A DNA stretch of 64,000 nt from Holophagales bacterium. Its GTDB lineage: Bacteria > Acidobacteriota > Thermoanaerobaculia > Multivoradales > Multivoraceae. The stretch lies in the NCBI GenBank assembly GCA_009836625.1, contig VXVC01000004.1:891037-955036 (forward strand), in the 5' to 3' direction. The position numbers and the translations under genes are program-made. Numbering within the stretch: the first letter of the stretch is position 1; each line of letters begins with the position of its first letter. This document shows positions 1 through 8,771 of the stretch, one piece after another. The notes below the pieces were generated by a model. It ran no database searches. It was not told where the DNA came from and was given only the letters and a program-made list of their open reading frames with translations.

Positions 1-336
1 GAAGTCGCCTCCGTCGGCAGAACGGAAGAGCAACTGCGGGAAGCCGGCACCCCTTACCGCAAGGGCACCTTTCCGTTCCGGGCTATCGGCCGCGCTCGCG
101 CCACCGGCAGCCTCGAGGGGTTCGTCAAGATCCTGGCGCACGCCGAGACGGACGCGATCCTCGGCGTTCACATCCTGGGCAGCCACGCCGGCGACCTGAT
201 CGCCGAAGCGGTGGCGGCGATCAGTTTCGGCGCCTCGGCGGAGGATCTCTTCCGCACCAGTCACGCCCATCCAACACTCGCGGAAGCGATCAAGGAGGCC
301 GCGCTGGCCGTCCACGACCGGGCGATCCACATGTAG
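1..336 (+). CDS. lpd: Dihydrolipoamide dehydrogenase, C-terminal fragment
   Basis: The window opens inside this gene; the visible 111 codons are the C-terminal dimerisation domain of the pyridine nucleotide-disulfide oxidoreductase family. The segment TSHAHPTLAEA near the end holds the His-Glu dyad that in dihydrolipoamide dehydrogenases acts as acid/base at the partner subunit's disulfide. The preceding ILGVHILG and GASAEDL segments are typical of the same fold. The enzyme reoxidises the lipoyl domain of 2-oxoacid dehydrogenase complexes with NAD+. The FAD-binding part and the redox CxxxxC motif lie outside the window, so mercuric reductase or another family member cannot be fully excluded, although HPT...E favours Lpd. 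Confidence 0.85.
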   Translation, partial: EVASVGRTEEQLREAGTPYRKGTFPFRAIGRARATGSLEGFVKILAHAETDAILGVHILGSHAGDLIAEAVAAISFGASAEDLFRTSHAHPTLAEAIKEAALAVHDRAIHM

Positions 337-348
337 ACTCCAGCGATC

Positions 349-2475
349 ATGAAAAGCACTCGTACCCCTTTCAGCCTGGCGCTGCTCGCCGCCTTCTTCC
401 TGATCGCCTCGCCGCTTGCCGCTCAGGAACCCGCCGAACCCGCCGAACCCGCCGCCGAGGAAGACCAGGCCGCCGAAGAGGGCGCCGAGGAGGAAGAGAA
501 GCCCCCGATCCCGCCCGGCGCCGAGCTCAAGGTCTCCCCCACCGAACTGACCCTCGAGGTCGGCGACAAGGCGAACCTGACCGCCACTGTCGTCGGCGCG
601 GACGGCGAGACGATCGAGGGAGTCGACGTCGTCTTCTTCTCCCGCAACCGTCGCCGGCTCGGAGTCAACCCGGCCGGCGAGGTCGAAGCCCACGGCCCGG
701 GCAACGTCAAGGTCATCGCCCTGGTGCCGAAGGAGGCGGAGGACGAACCGCGGCGGGCGGAGGCCCTGCTCCGGGTGGAGGTCGACGTTACGATCCCGAA
801 TCCGCCGGTCGAGAGCGTTGAGATCGTCGGACTCCCGGGCGCCTTCTACAGCGGCACGCACCTGACGTTGCAGGCCCGTGTCGTGGACATCACGGATGTC
901 GTGCGCGACGACGTCGAGGTCGTCTACTCGAGTTCGAACTCCGGCGTCGTGGAGCCGGACGGATTCGGCGGTCTGGACCTGGTGGCTCCCGGCACGGCGA
1001 CCCTCACCGCAACCGCCGAAGACGCGACCTCCCAGGTTGACATCCGGGTCGCACAGAACCCGACGCGGCGCATCGAGCTGACCGCCTCCGCGGAGGAAGC
1101 GCGCACCGGCGACGTTGTCCGGTTCGAGGCCGTCGGGCTCGACGCCTCCGGCAATGAGGTGGAGGACCTGTCCATCCGCTTCCTGGTGGCCGGCCGGGCC
1201 GCGAACCGCATCCTGGCCCCCGGCGCCACCGCCCAGATCGAACAGGACGGCGCCTTCGTCGCGGAGCGTTCGGGCATCTACACCGTTACGGCGCTGGCCG
1301 GCAGCCACTCCGACAGCGTGCCGGTGCGGGTGACGCCCAGGCGGGTGAACAAGGAGATCGAGTTCGTCGGCCAGGGCAAGGTCCACGATCGCCGCACCTC
1401 CGACCTCTGGGTCTGGGAGGGCACGGACGGCCGGGACTACGCGATCACCGGCACCTGGGGCGCCGAGGGTCACGCCTACATCTGGGACGTGACGAACCCC
1501 GAGAGCATCGTGCTCATCGACGCGGTGCGCGTCGACGCGCGGACCGTGAACGACGTCAAGGTTTCCGAGGATGGCCGGATCGCGGTGATCAGCCGCGAGG
1601 GCGCCTCCGACCGAAAGAACGGACTCGTCGTTCTCGACGTTTCCGAGCCGCAGGTCGGCGTGCGCATCCTGTCCCGGTTCGACGACCAGTTGCGCGGCGG
1701 GGTCCACAACGTGTTCATCCACGAAGAGCATGTCTACGCCCTGTCGAACGGCCGCCGCTTCGACGTGATCAGCGTCGAGGATCCGACCCAGCCCCACCGC
1801 GTCGGCCGCTTCGAGCTCGACACGCCGGGACACTCGATCCATGATGTCTGGATCGTTGACGGCGTCGCTTTCAGCTCCAACTGGGAGGACGGCGTCGTCG
1901 CGATCGACGTCGGCGGCGCCGGCATGGGAGGCGCGCCGAACAACCCGGTCAAGCTCGGCAGCTACGCCTACCCGAGCGGCTGGAACCACGCCGCCTACCC
2001 CTACCGCAGCGAGTCGACCGGCAAGTTCTACGTCTTCGCCGGCGACGAGGCCTTCCCCTACGGCGAGCTGGGGCGGGACCCGAGGGCGGCGCCGCCAAGG
2101 GCCGCCGGCTGGATCCACGTGATCTCCTGGGACGACTGGGAGGACCCGCGCGAGGTGGCCCGCTACCAGGTGCCCGAAGCCGGCACCCACAACCTCTGGA
2201 TCGAAGACGACATCATGTACGTCGCCTACTACAACGGCGGCCTTCGCGTCGTCGACGTCTCCGGCGAGCTGCGTGGAGACCTCTACCGCCAGGGCCGCGA
2301 GATCGGCATGTTCCTGCCCTACGACAGCCAGGCGCTCGTGCCGAACTCTCCCTTCGTCTGGGGGCCGCAGCCGTACAAGGGTCACATCTTCTTCTCCGAC
2401 TGGCATTCGGGATTGTGGGCGGTCAAGCTGAAGGACCCCGAAGACCCGAACCGGATCATCGGAGAACCGCACTAG
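349..2475 (+). CDS. Secreted protein with three Ig-like (BIG2-type) domains and LVIVD-repeat propeller
   Basis: A 708-residue exported protein. Residues 1-25 form a signal peptide ending in LAAQ, followed by an acidic Glu/Pro/Ala linker to about residue 52. Three Ig-like domains follow (about 54-130, 150-232 and 238-328), each with the BIG2-style pattern of a variability statement such as LTLEVGDKANLTA and a 'GTATLTA'-like closing strand. From about 333 to the end there are repeats of the LVIVD type (for example AYIWDVTNPESIVLI, LVVLDVSEPQVGV, FDVISVEDPTQP), which form a beta-propeller-like fold. No catalytic residues are recognisable; a surface or periplasmic binding role is inferred. It starts 12 bases after lpd and precedes another secreted propeller gene. 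Confidence 0.8.
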   Translation: MKSTRTPFSLALLAAFFLIASPLAAQEPAEPAEPAAEEDQAAEEGAEEEEKPPIPPGAELKVSPTELTLEVGDKANLTATVVGADGETIEGVDVVFFSRNRRRLGVNPAGEVEAHGPGNVKVIALVPKEAEDEPRRAEALLRVEVDVTIPNPPVESVEIVGLPGAFYSGTHLTLQARVVDITDVVRDDVEVVYSSSNSGVVEPDGFGGLDLVAPGTATLTATAEDATSQVDIRVAQNPTRRIELTASAEEARTGDVVRFEAVGLDASGNEVEDLSIRFLVAGRAANRILAPGATAQIEQDGAFVAERSGIYTVTALAGSHSDSVPVRVTPRRVNKEIEFVGQGKVHDRRTSDLWVWEGTDGRDYAITGTWGAEGHAYIWDVTNPESIVLIDAVRVDARTVNDVKVSEDGRIAVISREGASDRKNGLVVLDVSEPQVGVRILSRFDDQLRGGVHNVFIHEEHVYALSNGRRFDVISVEDPTQPHRVGRFELDTPGHSIHDVWIVDGVAFSSNWEDGVVAIDVGGAGMGGAPNNPVKLGSYAYPSGWNHAAYPYRSESTGKFYVFAGDEAFPYGELGRDPRAAPPRAAGWIHVISWDDWEDPREVARYQVPEAGTHNLWIEDDIMYVAYYNGGLRVVDVSGELRGDLYRQGREIGMFLPYDSQALVPNSPFVWGPQPYKGHIFFSDWHSGLWAVKLKDPEDPNRIIGEPH

Positions 2476-2506
2476 GCCCCTGCTGGGGCATACCCGGAGG
2501 TCTGGG

Positions 2507-3661
2507 ATGCACAAGTCGACTTGCCGGCAGCCGTGGACGGCTGTGCCCTCAACGCTGCTTCTCGCCTTCGCCGTCTTCGCGGGTTCCGCCCTCCACGCGG
2601 AGTCGGACCTCACACCGCCGTCCCGCGAGTACTACGCCTACGTCTGCGCCGAGTCGGAGGACGAGGTGGCTCTCGTCCGCTTCGGACCGTCCGGGATCGA
2701 GGTGACGAAGACGATCACCGTCGGCAGCTTCCCGGCCGAAACGGAAGGTCCGCACGGCATCAACATCTCGCCCGGCGGGCGCTACTGGTACGTGTCGATC
2801 GCCCACGGCAATCCGTTCGGCTCGATCCACAAGTACGAAACCGGAACCGACGAGTGGCTCGGTGATGTCCGGGTCGGCATGTTCCCCGCCACCCTCGACG
2901 TGGCCGCCACCACCGGGCTGCTCTTCGTCGTCAACTCGGACTTCTACGGCGACCACGTGCCAAGCACGATCTCCGTCGTCGAAACGTCGACGATGACCGA
3001 GATCGCGCAGTTTGAGAGCGGGACCATGCCGCACGGCGCCCGGTTCAGCCGCGACGGTCGGAAGCTCTACAGCGTGAACATGATGGACGACGAGCTGGTG
3101 GAGATCGACGCGCTCCGCTTCGAGGTCGGCCGCCGCCTGAAGCTGGGCCGGACCGCGCACTCGACGAGCGGACACGGCGATCACGCGGACTCCCCGACCG
3201 GGCACGGCGCCCACGGCCAGCCGAGCGTCGAGCCGTCGTGGGTAACCCCGCCCACCGCCGGCGGCCTCGTCTACATCACGGCGCTGTCGGGGAACGCGAT
3301 CTACGAAGTCGACACGAGCGCGTGGGAGGTTTCGCGACGGCTGGAGACGCCGGCCCCGGGGCCCTACAACGCCGCCGTGGCGCCCGACGAGCGGCTGCTG
3401 GTGGCCACCTACAAGAAGGGGGACTCGGTCGGCTTCTGGGACCTGGAGGAGGGCCGGGAAGTCGCCCGGGTGCCGACGACACGGCGCATCCCGCACGGCG
3501 TCGCCATCACTTCGGACGGGCGCTTCAGCCTGGTCACCGTCGAGGGTGTCGGCGGCGAGCCGGGCGTTGTCGAGGTCTATGACAACGGCGCGTTCCGGCG
3601 CGTAGCCCAGATCGACATCGGCAAGCAGGCAGGGGGCATCGCGCTCTGGGAACCGAATTGA
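2507..3661 (+). CDS. Secreted YncE-like beta-propeller protein with His-rich loop
   Basis: A 384-residue protein with an N-terminal signal sequence (about residues 1-27) and repeated propeller blades of the YncE/cytochrome cd1-like type: GINISPGGRYWYVS, LFVVNSDF, GARFSRDGRKLYSVN, NAAVAPDERLLVA and GVAITSDGRFSLVTVEG. A loop at about residues 218-236 carries five histidines in a Gly/Asp/Ser-rich setting, which could bind a metal. A strong ribosome site GGAGG at 2496-2500 supports the ATG at 2507. The gene follows the BIG2/LVIVD gene by 31 bases, and its stop overlaps the TTG start of the next gene. No enzyme residues were seen, and the function is unknown. Confidence 0.75.
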   Translation: MHKSTCRQPWTAVPSTLLLAFAVFAGSALHAESDLTPPSREYYAYVCAESEDEVALVRFGPSGIEVTKTITVGSFPAETEGPHGINISPGGRYWYVSIAHGNPFGSIHKYETGTDEWLGDVRVGMFPATLDVAATTGLLFVVNSDFYGDHVPSTISVVETSTMTEIAQFESGTMPHGARFSRDGRKLYSVNMMDDELVEIDALRFEVGRRLKLGRTAHSTSGHGDHADSPTGHGAHGQPSVEPSWVTPPTAGGLVYITALSGNAIYEVDTSAWEVSRRLETPAPGPYNAAVAPDERLLVATYKKGDSVGFWDLEEGREVARVPTTRRIPHGVAITSDGRFSLVTVEGVGGEPGVVEVYDNGAFRRVAQIDIGKQAGGIALWEPN

Positions 3662-5117
3662 ACCCGTCCCGGACGGCGACCTCGGAGGCAGACGCCGCCG
3701 AACTGCAAAGCCGGTTGCTGCGCGGCCTCTCCGCCACCGACCGGCGGCTACGCCTCCGCCGCTCGCTTGCGGCCCTCACCTGGTTCGCGCCTGGCGCCTG
3801 CCTGTGGCTGCTAGCGACCTGGCTCCTGGCGTTGGGCGCGACGGGCGAGGGCGGCCTCGCCGCACTCTGGCCCTGCTGGGCCGGCGGCGCCGTCCTCCTC
3901 CTGCTCGCCATGCGAGAGGCGGCGGCACTGGGGCGCGACCTTCCCGCGGCCGCCCGCGCCGTCGACCGGACGGGCGACCTGCACGACGCGGTCGCCACCG
4001 CGCTCGAGATGCAGGAACGGCTGGACCACTCGCGGGCCGACCGGCGGCGCGAGGGCGACGGCACAGTCTGGCCCCTGCCCTGGATCGCCCTGGTCCTCGA
4101 GCGCGCGGTAGCCGGACTCGAGCGAATCGGCCCCAAACAGACCGTGCCGCGGCTGGTTCCGCGAGGCACCCTGCCATCCGCCGGAGTCAGTCTGCTACTG
4201 CTGCTGCCGGTAGCGCTGCCCCGTTCCTTCGTCGGCGAAGCGCTGGCCGCGGCGATGAGCGGCGACGCGGCCGGCGACCTCCCGCCCGGTTTCGAAGCCG
4301 CCGCCCTGCTTGAAGACGATCCCAACCGGATACCCGGCATTCCGGAACTCGACGTCCGGCTCAGCGACCTGCCCTTCGTGACGCTGCGGGTCCGCGAACC
4401 CAACGCCGAGGACGGCTCCCGTAGCGGTGACTCGACAGACGCGGCCGAAGGCAGCCTCGGCGACGGGGCGGAAGCCGAAGCGCTTGACGCGACCGCGGAG
4501 GGGAGCGACGCCGCGGCCAATGCCCTGACGGACGAGACGAATCCGGAAACCGGCGCCGACCTGATGCGGGAACTCGACAACCGCGAGGGAACCGGCGAGG
4601 AGGAAAAGGGCACCGCGCCCGGCACGGAGGGCAGCGGCGAGGGGACGGAGCCCGGCGCCGAAGCCGGCGAGGGCGACGGTTCGGGCGGTCAGCCCGTGGA
4701 AGACGGCGAGGGTTCTGGCGACGAGAGTGGCACAGCGGCGGCGGTCAGCGACGAACCGGGCTCGAGCGACGGCGAGGCCGACGGCGCCGCGGCCGGGGTC
4801 GGCACCGGACCGCAGGAGGAGATGGTCGATCCCTTCGGCGACCTCCTCGTCCCCGCTCTCAGCCTTGAACAGGCCCTCCAAACCGCCCTGCTCGAATCGA
4901 TCGAGGAAATCGAACGCCGCCCCCTGACGACGACCAGCGCCACTCAGTTCCGGGCCGCGGAAGTGGCCATGCGCGGGGCCGCGCCCGGCGGCGTCGCCGA
5001 AGCCGTGGCCTCGAACGGAGATCTGCCCGGCGCTCGCCATCCGATCGCGTGGCGCCACCGGGAGTCCGTGCGCCGCTACCTGGAAGCGCTGGAGGCCGAA
5101 GCCGAGGAGGACGGGGA

Positions 5118-5121
<4 letters not shown>
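3658..5121 (+). CDS. Membrane protein of unknown function, first gene of a MoxR/Bat-type operon
   Basis: A 487-residue protein. It probably starts at TTG 3658, whose last two bases belong to the stop of the upstream gene. Residues about 40-85 hold two hydrophobic segments (around TWFAPGACLWLLATWLL and GGAVLLLLAM), and another lies near SLLLLLPVALP at about 180. A long acidic low-complexity stretch rich in Glu, Gly, Asp and Ser spans about residues 235-380. The C-terminal 100 residues look folded. I recognise no family with certainty; it occupies the place of large membrane proteins often encoded beside MoxR/DUF58/VWA genes. Its stop overlaps the GTG start of the MoxR gene, so translation is probably coupled. 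Confidence 0.6.
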
Positions 5122-6131
<1,010 letters not shown>

Positions 6132-6156
6132 GCGGGCGGGCTCCAAGCTCCGAGCC

Positions 6157-7062
6157 GTGGCCGACCACTCCGTCTTCACCTTCGAACCGGCCTTCCTCGC
6201 CCGGCTGGAGCGCCTGCGCCTTCTCACCCGGCGCGTGCCCGCCGGCGGTTTCAAGGGAGAGCACCGCGCCAGCCACCTCGGCTCCGGGCTCGAGTTCGCG
6301 GACTACCGTCCCTACGTCGAAGGCGACGACGTGCGCCACCTCGACTGGCGTGCCTACCTGCGGTTCGACCGCCTGCTGCTCCGGATGTTCGAGGAGCACG
6401 GCGACCTCGCGGTCTACATCCTCCTGGACTGCAGCCACTCCATGGCGCCGACGCCCGGACCTCGAGGCCGCCGCAAGTTCGACGCGGCGCGCCGGATTGC
6501 GGCCGCCCTGACCTACATCGCGCTGGCCACCCTCGACCGGGTCACGCTGGCGCCGTACTCCGGCCACGTGCATCAGGTCCTCGGTCCGCTCCACGGCTCC
6601 CGCCAGGTCTGGCGCGCTCTCGACTACCTCGCCAACCTCGACACCGGCGGCGAGACCCACCTCGACCGGACCGTCCGGGAGGTGTTCGCCGCCCGCCGGC
6701 GCCGCGGCCTGGTCATCGTGATCTCGGACCTCCTCTCCGACACGACGGAGGGCGGCCTCGATCTCCTGCTGCCGCTCCGGCACGACGTGGCGGTCGTCCA
6801 GGTGACCGATCACCGCGATCTCGAAGCGCCGCTCGACCGCGACACGACCCTGGTCGACAGTGAGACCGGCGATTCGCTCCGGATCCACGGCGCCCCGAAC
6901 CTGCTCCACCGCCTGGAGCGGGAGGCGGAGGCCCACCGGGAGGAGATCCGCGCCCGCTGCACCGCCCGCGGCTGGTCCTTCATCCACGCCCCGGTCGAGG
7001 CGTCCTTCGAAGAACTCGCGCTCGGCGCCCTGCGCCGCGGTCTGCTCAGCCGGGGTCGATGA
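6157..7062 (+). CDS. DUF58 domain protein (VWA-like)
   Basis: A 301-residue DUF58 protein starting at GTG 6157, 25 bases after the MoxR gene. The family signature is clear: GSGLEFADYRPYVEGDDVR followed by HLDWRAYLR at about residues 45-70. A MIDAS-like DxSxS (DCSHS) at about 92-96 belongs to the embedded von Willebrand A fold. DUF58 proteins are consistently paired with MoxR ATPases; the assembly is thought to insert cofactors into, or remodel, target proteins, but the substrate here is unknown. The gene ends in an ATGA overlap with the BatA-like gene, so the set is one transcription and translation unit. Confidence 0.9.
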   Translation: MADHSVFTFEPAFLARLERLRLLTRRVPAGGFKGEHRASHLGSGLEFADYRPYVEGDDVRHLDWRAYLRFDRLLLRMFEEHGDLAVYILLDCSHSMAPTPGPRGRRKFDAARRIAAALTYIALATLDRVTLAPYSGHVHQVLGPLHGSRQVWRALDYLANLDTGGETHLDRTVREVFAARRRRGLVIVISDLLSDTTEGGLDLLLPLRHDVAVVQVTDHRDLEAPLDRDTTLVDSETGDSLRIHGAPNLLHRLEREAEAHREEIRARCTARGWSFIHAPVEASFEELALGALRRGLLSRGR

Positions 7063-8771
7063 TGCCCTTCTGGCTTCCGCTCGGGATCACGGCCCTGCTG
7101 GTGCTGGCGATCTACCTGATCCGACCCACCGCGCAGGCACTGCCGGTCGCCTCCACGGTGCTCTGGCGACGCCTGCTGGCGGCGCGCAAGCGGCGGCGCG
7201 ACCGCCTGCGATGGCTGCTCTCGCTGCTCCTGGCCACGACGGTCGCTGGTTTCCTGTCGGTCGGGGCAAGCCGGGCGCCCTGGCTGCAGCCCGGCGGCGG
7301 CGACCCGATCGCCCTGGCCTTCGACCCGTCGCCGACGATGCAGGCGGGCCTGCCCGATGGAGGCCCGAGCCGGATCGAACTGGCCGCCTCCGAGGCGCGC
7401 CGGATCGTCGTCGAAGCGGAATCCGGCAGCCGCTTCACCGTGAACGCGGATCCGACTCCGCTGACCTCAACGGAGGCGCTGGCGGTCCTCTCCGACCCAT
7501 CCGCAGGGCTCTCGAACGCTCCCGACACGGAACCGGCGATCCCCACCGCCCGGCGGGTCCACGTGTTCACCGACGGAATCGGACCGTACACGCCGATCGT
7601 CGACCCCGGTACGGAGACCAACACGGTGTCGGTTCTCGTCCCGGCCCGGAACGCCGGAATCGTCCGCTTCGCGACCCGGCCGCCGGCAACCCGCGCCACG
7701 GGGCCGGAAGCGTTGCTCGAGATCCTGGCGACCGATCCGGCCGGCGGCACGGTACCGGTCGAGTTGACGGTCGCCGATTCGGAGACGATCCGCATCCGCC
7801 GGCAACTCGAGCTCGAATCCGGCGACCGCTTCACCGCCCTGATCGACCTCGGCAGCTTCGCCCCGGGCCCCGTCACGGCGCGCATCGCAACGCCCGGGGA
7901 CGTCTTCCCGCTCGACAACCGGGCCGGCTTGATCGACGCCGGCCGAGCCGGAACCGGATCGACCCGTCTTCCCGTCCGTCACGCCCGCAGCCGGACCGAG
8001 CCCAGGCGCGTCCTGGTTGTGGCCCGCAGCCCAGGCTCGTTCGCCGGCTCCGCGGCCGCGCTCGCTCTCGAGGCGGACGCCTCGGTCGACGTGGTCGCGG
8101 TCCGCGCCGCAACCGGCGCCGACGATCCCCCACCGGAGGATCCGATCCCCGCGGCCGACATCGCCACGTTCCATCGGGCCGCGCCGGCGATCCCTCCGGC
8201 CATGCCCGCCCTGTACCTCGACCCACCGCAGGCGGTCACGGCAGGCGGCCTCTCGCCCGCCGCCGATGCGCCTCTGTCACAACACCGGATCGACCGGACC
8301 GACGCCTCCCATCCTCTCCTGGCAGGCGTCTCCCTCCTCGGCCTGCCAGTCGTCGTCGCCGCCCGCGAGCTGGATCCTCAGTGCTCCGCCCTTGCTTCAG
8401 CCGGAGACCGTACAGCGATTGCCGTCTGCGATCCGCCCCCCGACGGCGGCCCCCGCTCGCTCGCCGTCGCCTTCGACCTCGATCACTCTTCCCTGGCCCA
8501 GCGCCCCGACCTGGCCGCCCTGTTCCAGAACGCCGCCTCGTGGCTCACCGAAACACCCGCCATCACCGGCGATCTCACCACCGACACCGGCCTCCAGGAC
8601 GAAAGAGCCACCCGCATCAACGACTCGACTCTCGAACCCGTCCCCGCGGACCGCCTCGCGGACGTCGGCAGCCCCAACCGTCGCCCCTGGTCCTGGCGCA
8701 CCCTCGCCCTCGCCGGCCTCCTGCTCGCCTCGTTCGAGGCCATCACCTTCTTCCGCGGCCTGACTCTGTGA
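7059..8771 (+). CDS. BatA-domain membrane protein with degenerate VWA fold
   Basis: A 570-residue protein that starts with the BatA (aerotolerance regulator N-terminal) pattern. A membrane helix FWLPLGITALLVLAIYLI is followed by an LPVASTVLWRRLLAARKRRRD loop region and a second helix (LLSLLLATTVAGFL). A von Willebrand A-like segment begins at about residue 85, but its MIDAS reads DPSPT, and the fold looks degenerate. A final hydrophobic helix (LALAGLLLASFEAITFF) lies close to the C-terminus. The ATG at 7059 overlaps the DUF58 stop, and the gene stop overlaps the ATG of the next gene (TGATG). The role in aerotolerance is by family name only. Confidence 0.82.
   Translation: MMPFWLPLGITALLVLAIYLIRPTAQALPVASTVLWRRLLAARKRRRDRLRWLLSLLLATTVAGFLSVGASRAPWLQPGGGDPIALAFDPSPTMQAGLPDGGPSRIELAASEARRIVVEAESGSRFTVNADPTPLTSTEALAVLSDPSAGLSNAPDTEPAIPTARRVHVFTDGIGPYTPIVDPGTETNTVSVLVPARNAGIVRFATRPPATRATGPEALLEILATDPAGGTVPVELTVADSETIRIRRQLELESGDRFTALIDLGSFAPGPVTARIATPGDVFPLDNRAGLIDAGRAGTGSTRLPVRHARSRTEPRRVLVVARSPGSFAGSAAALALEADASVDVVAVRAATGADDPPPEDPIPAADIATFHRAAPAIPPAMPALYLDPPQAVTAGGLSPAADAPLSQHRIDRTDASHPLLAGVSLLGLPVVVAARELDPQCSALASAGDRTAIAVCDPPPDGGPRSLAVAFDLDHSSLAQRPDLAALFQNAASWLTETPAITGDLTTDTGLQDERATRINDSTLEPVPADRLADVGSPNRRPWSWRTLALAGLLLASFEAITFFRGLTL

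Noticed and set aside
6860..8770. Long open frame joined in front of the double-VWA gene, giving a 1512-residue reading
   Set aside because: This part is an out-of-frame shadow of the DUF58 and BatA genes; translation starts at ATG 8771 where TGATG overlaps the BatA stop.
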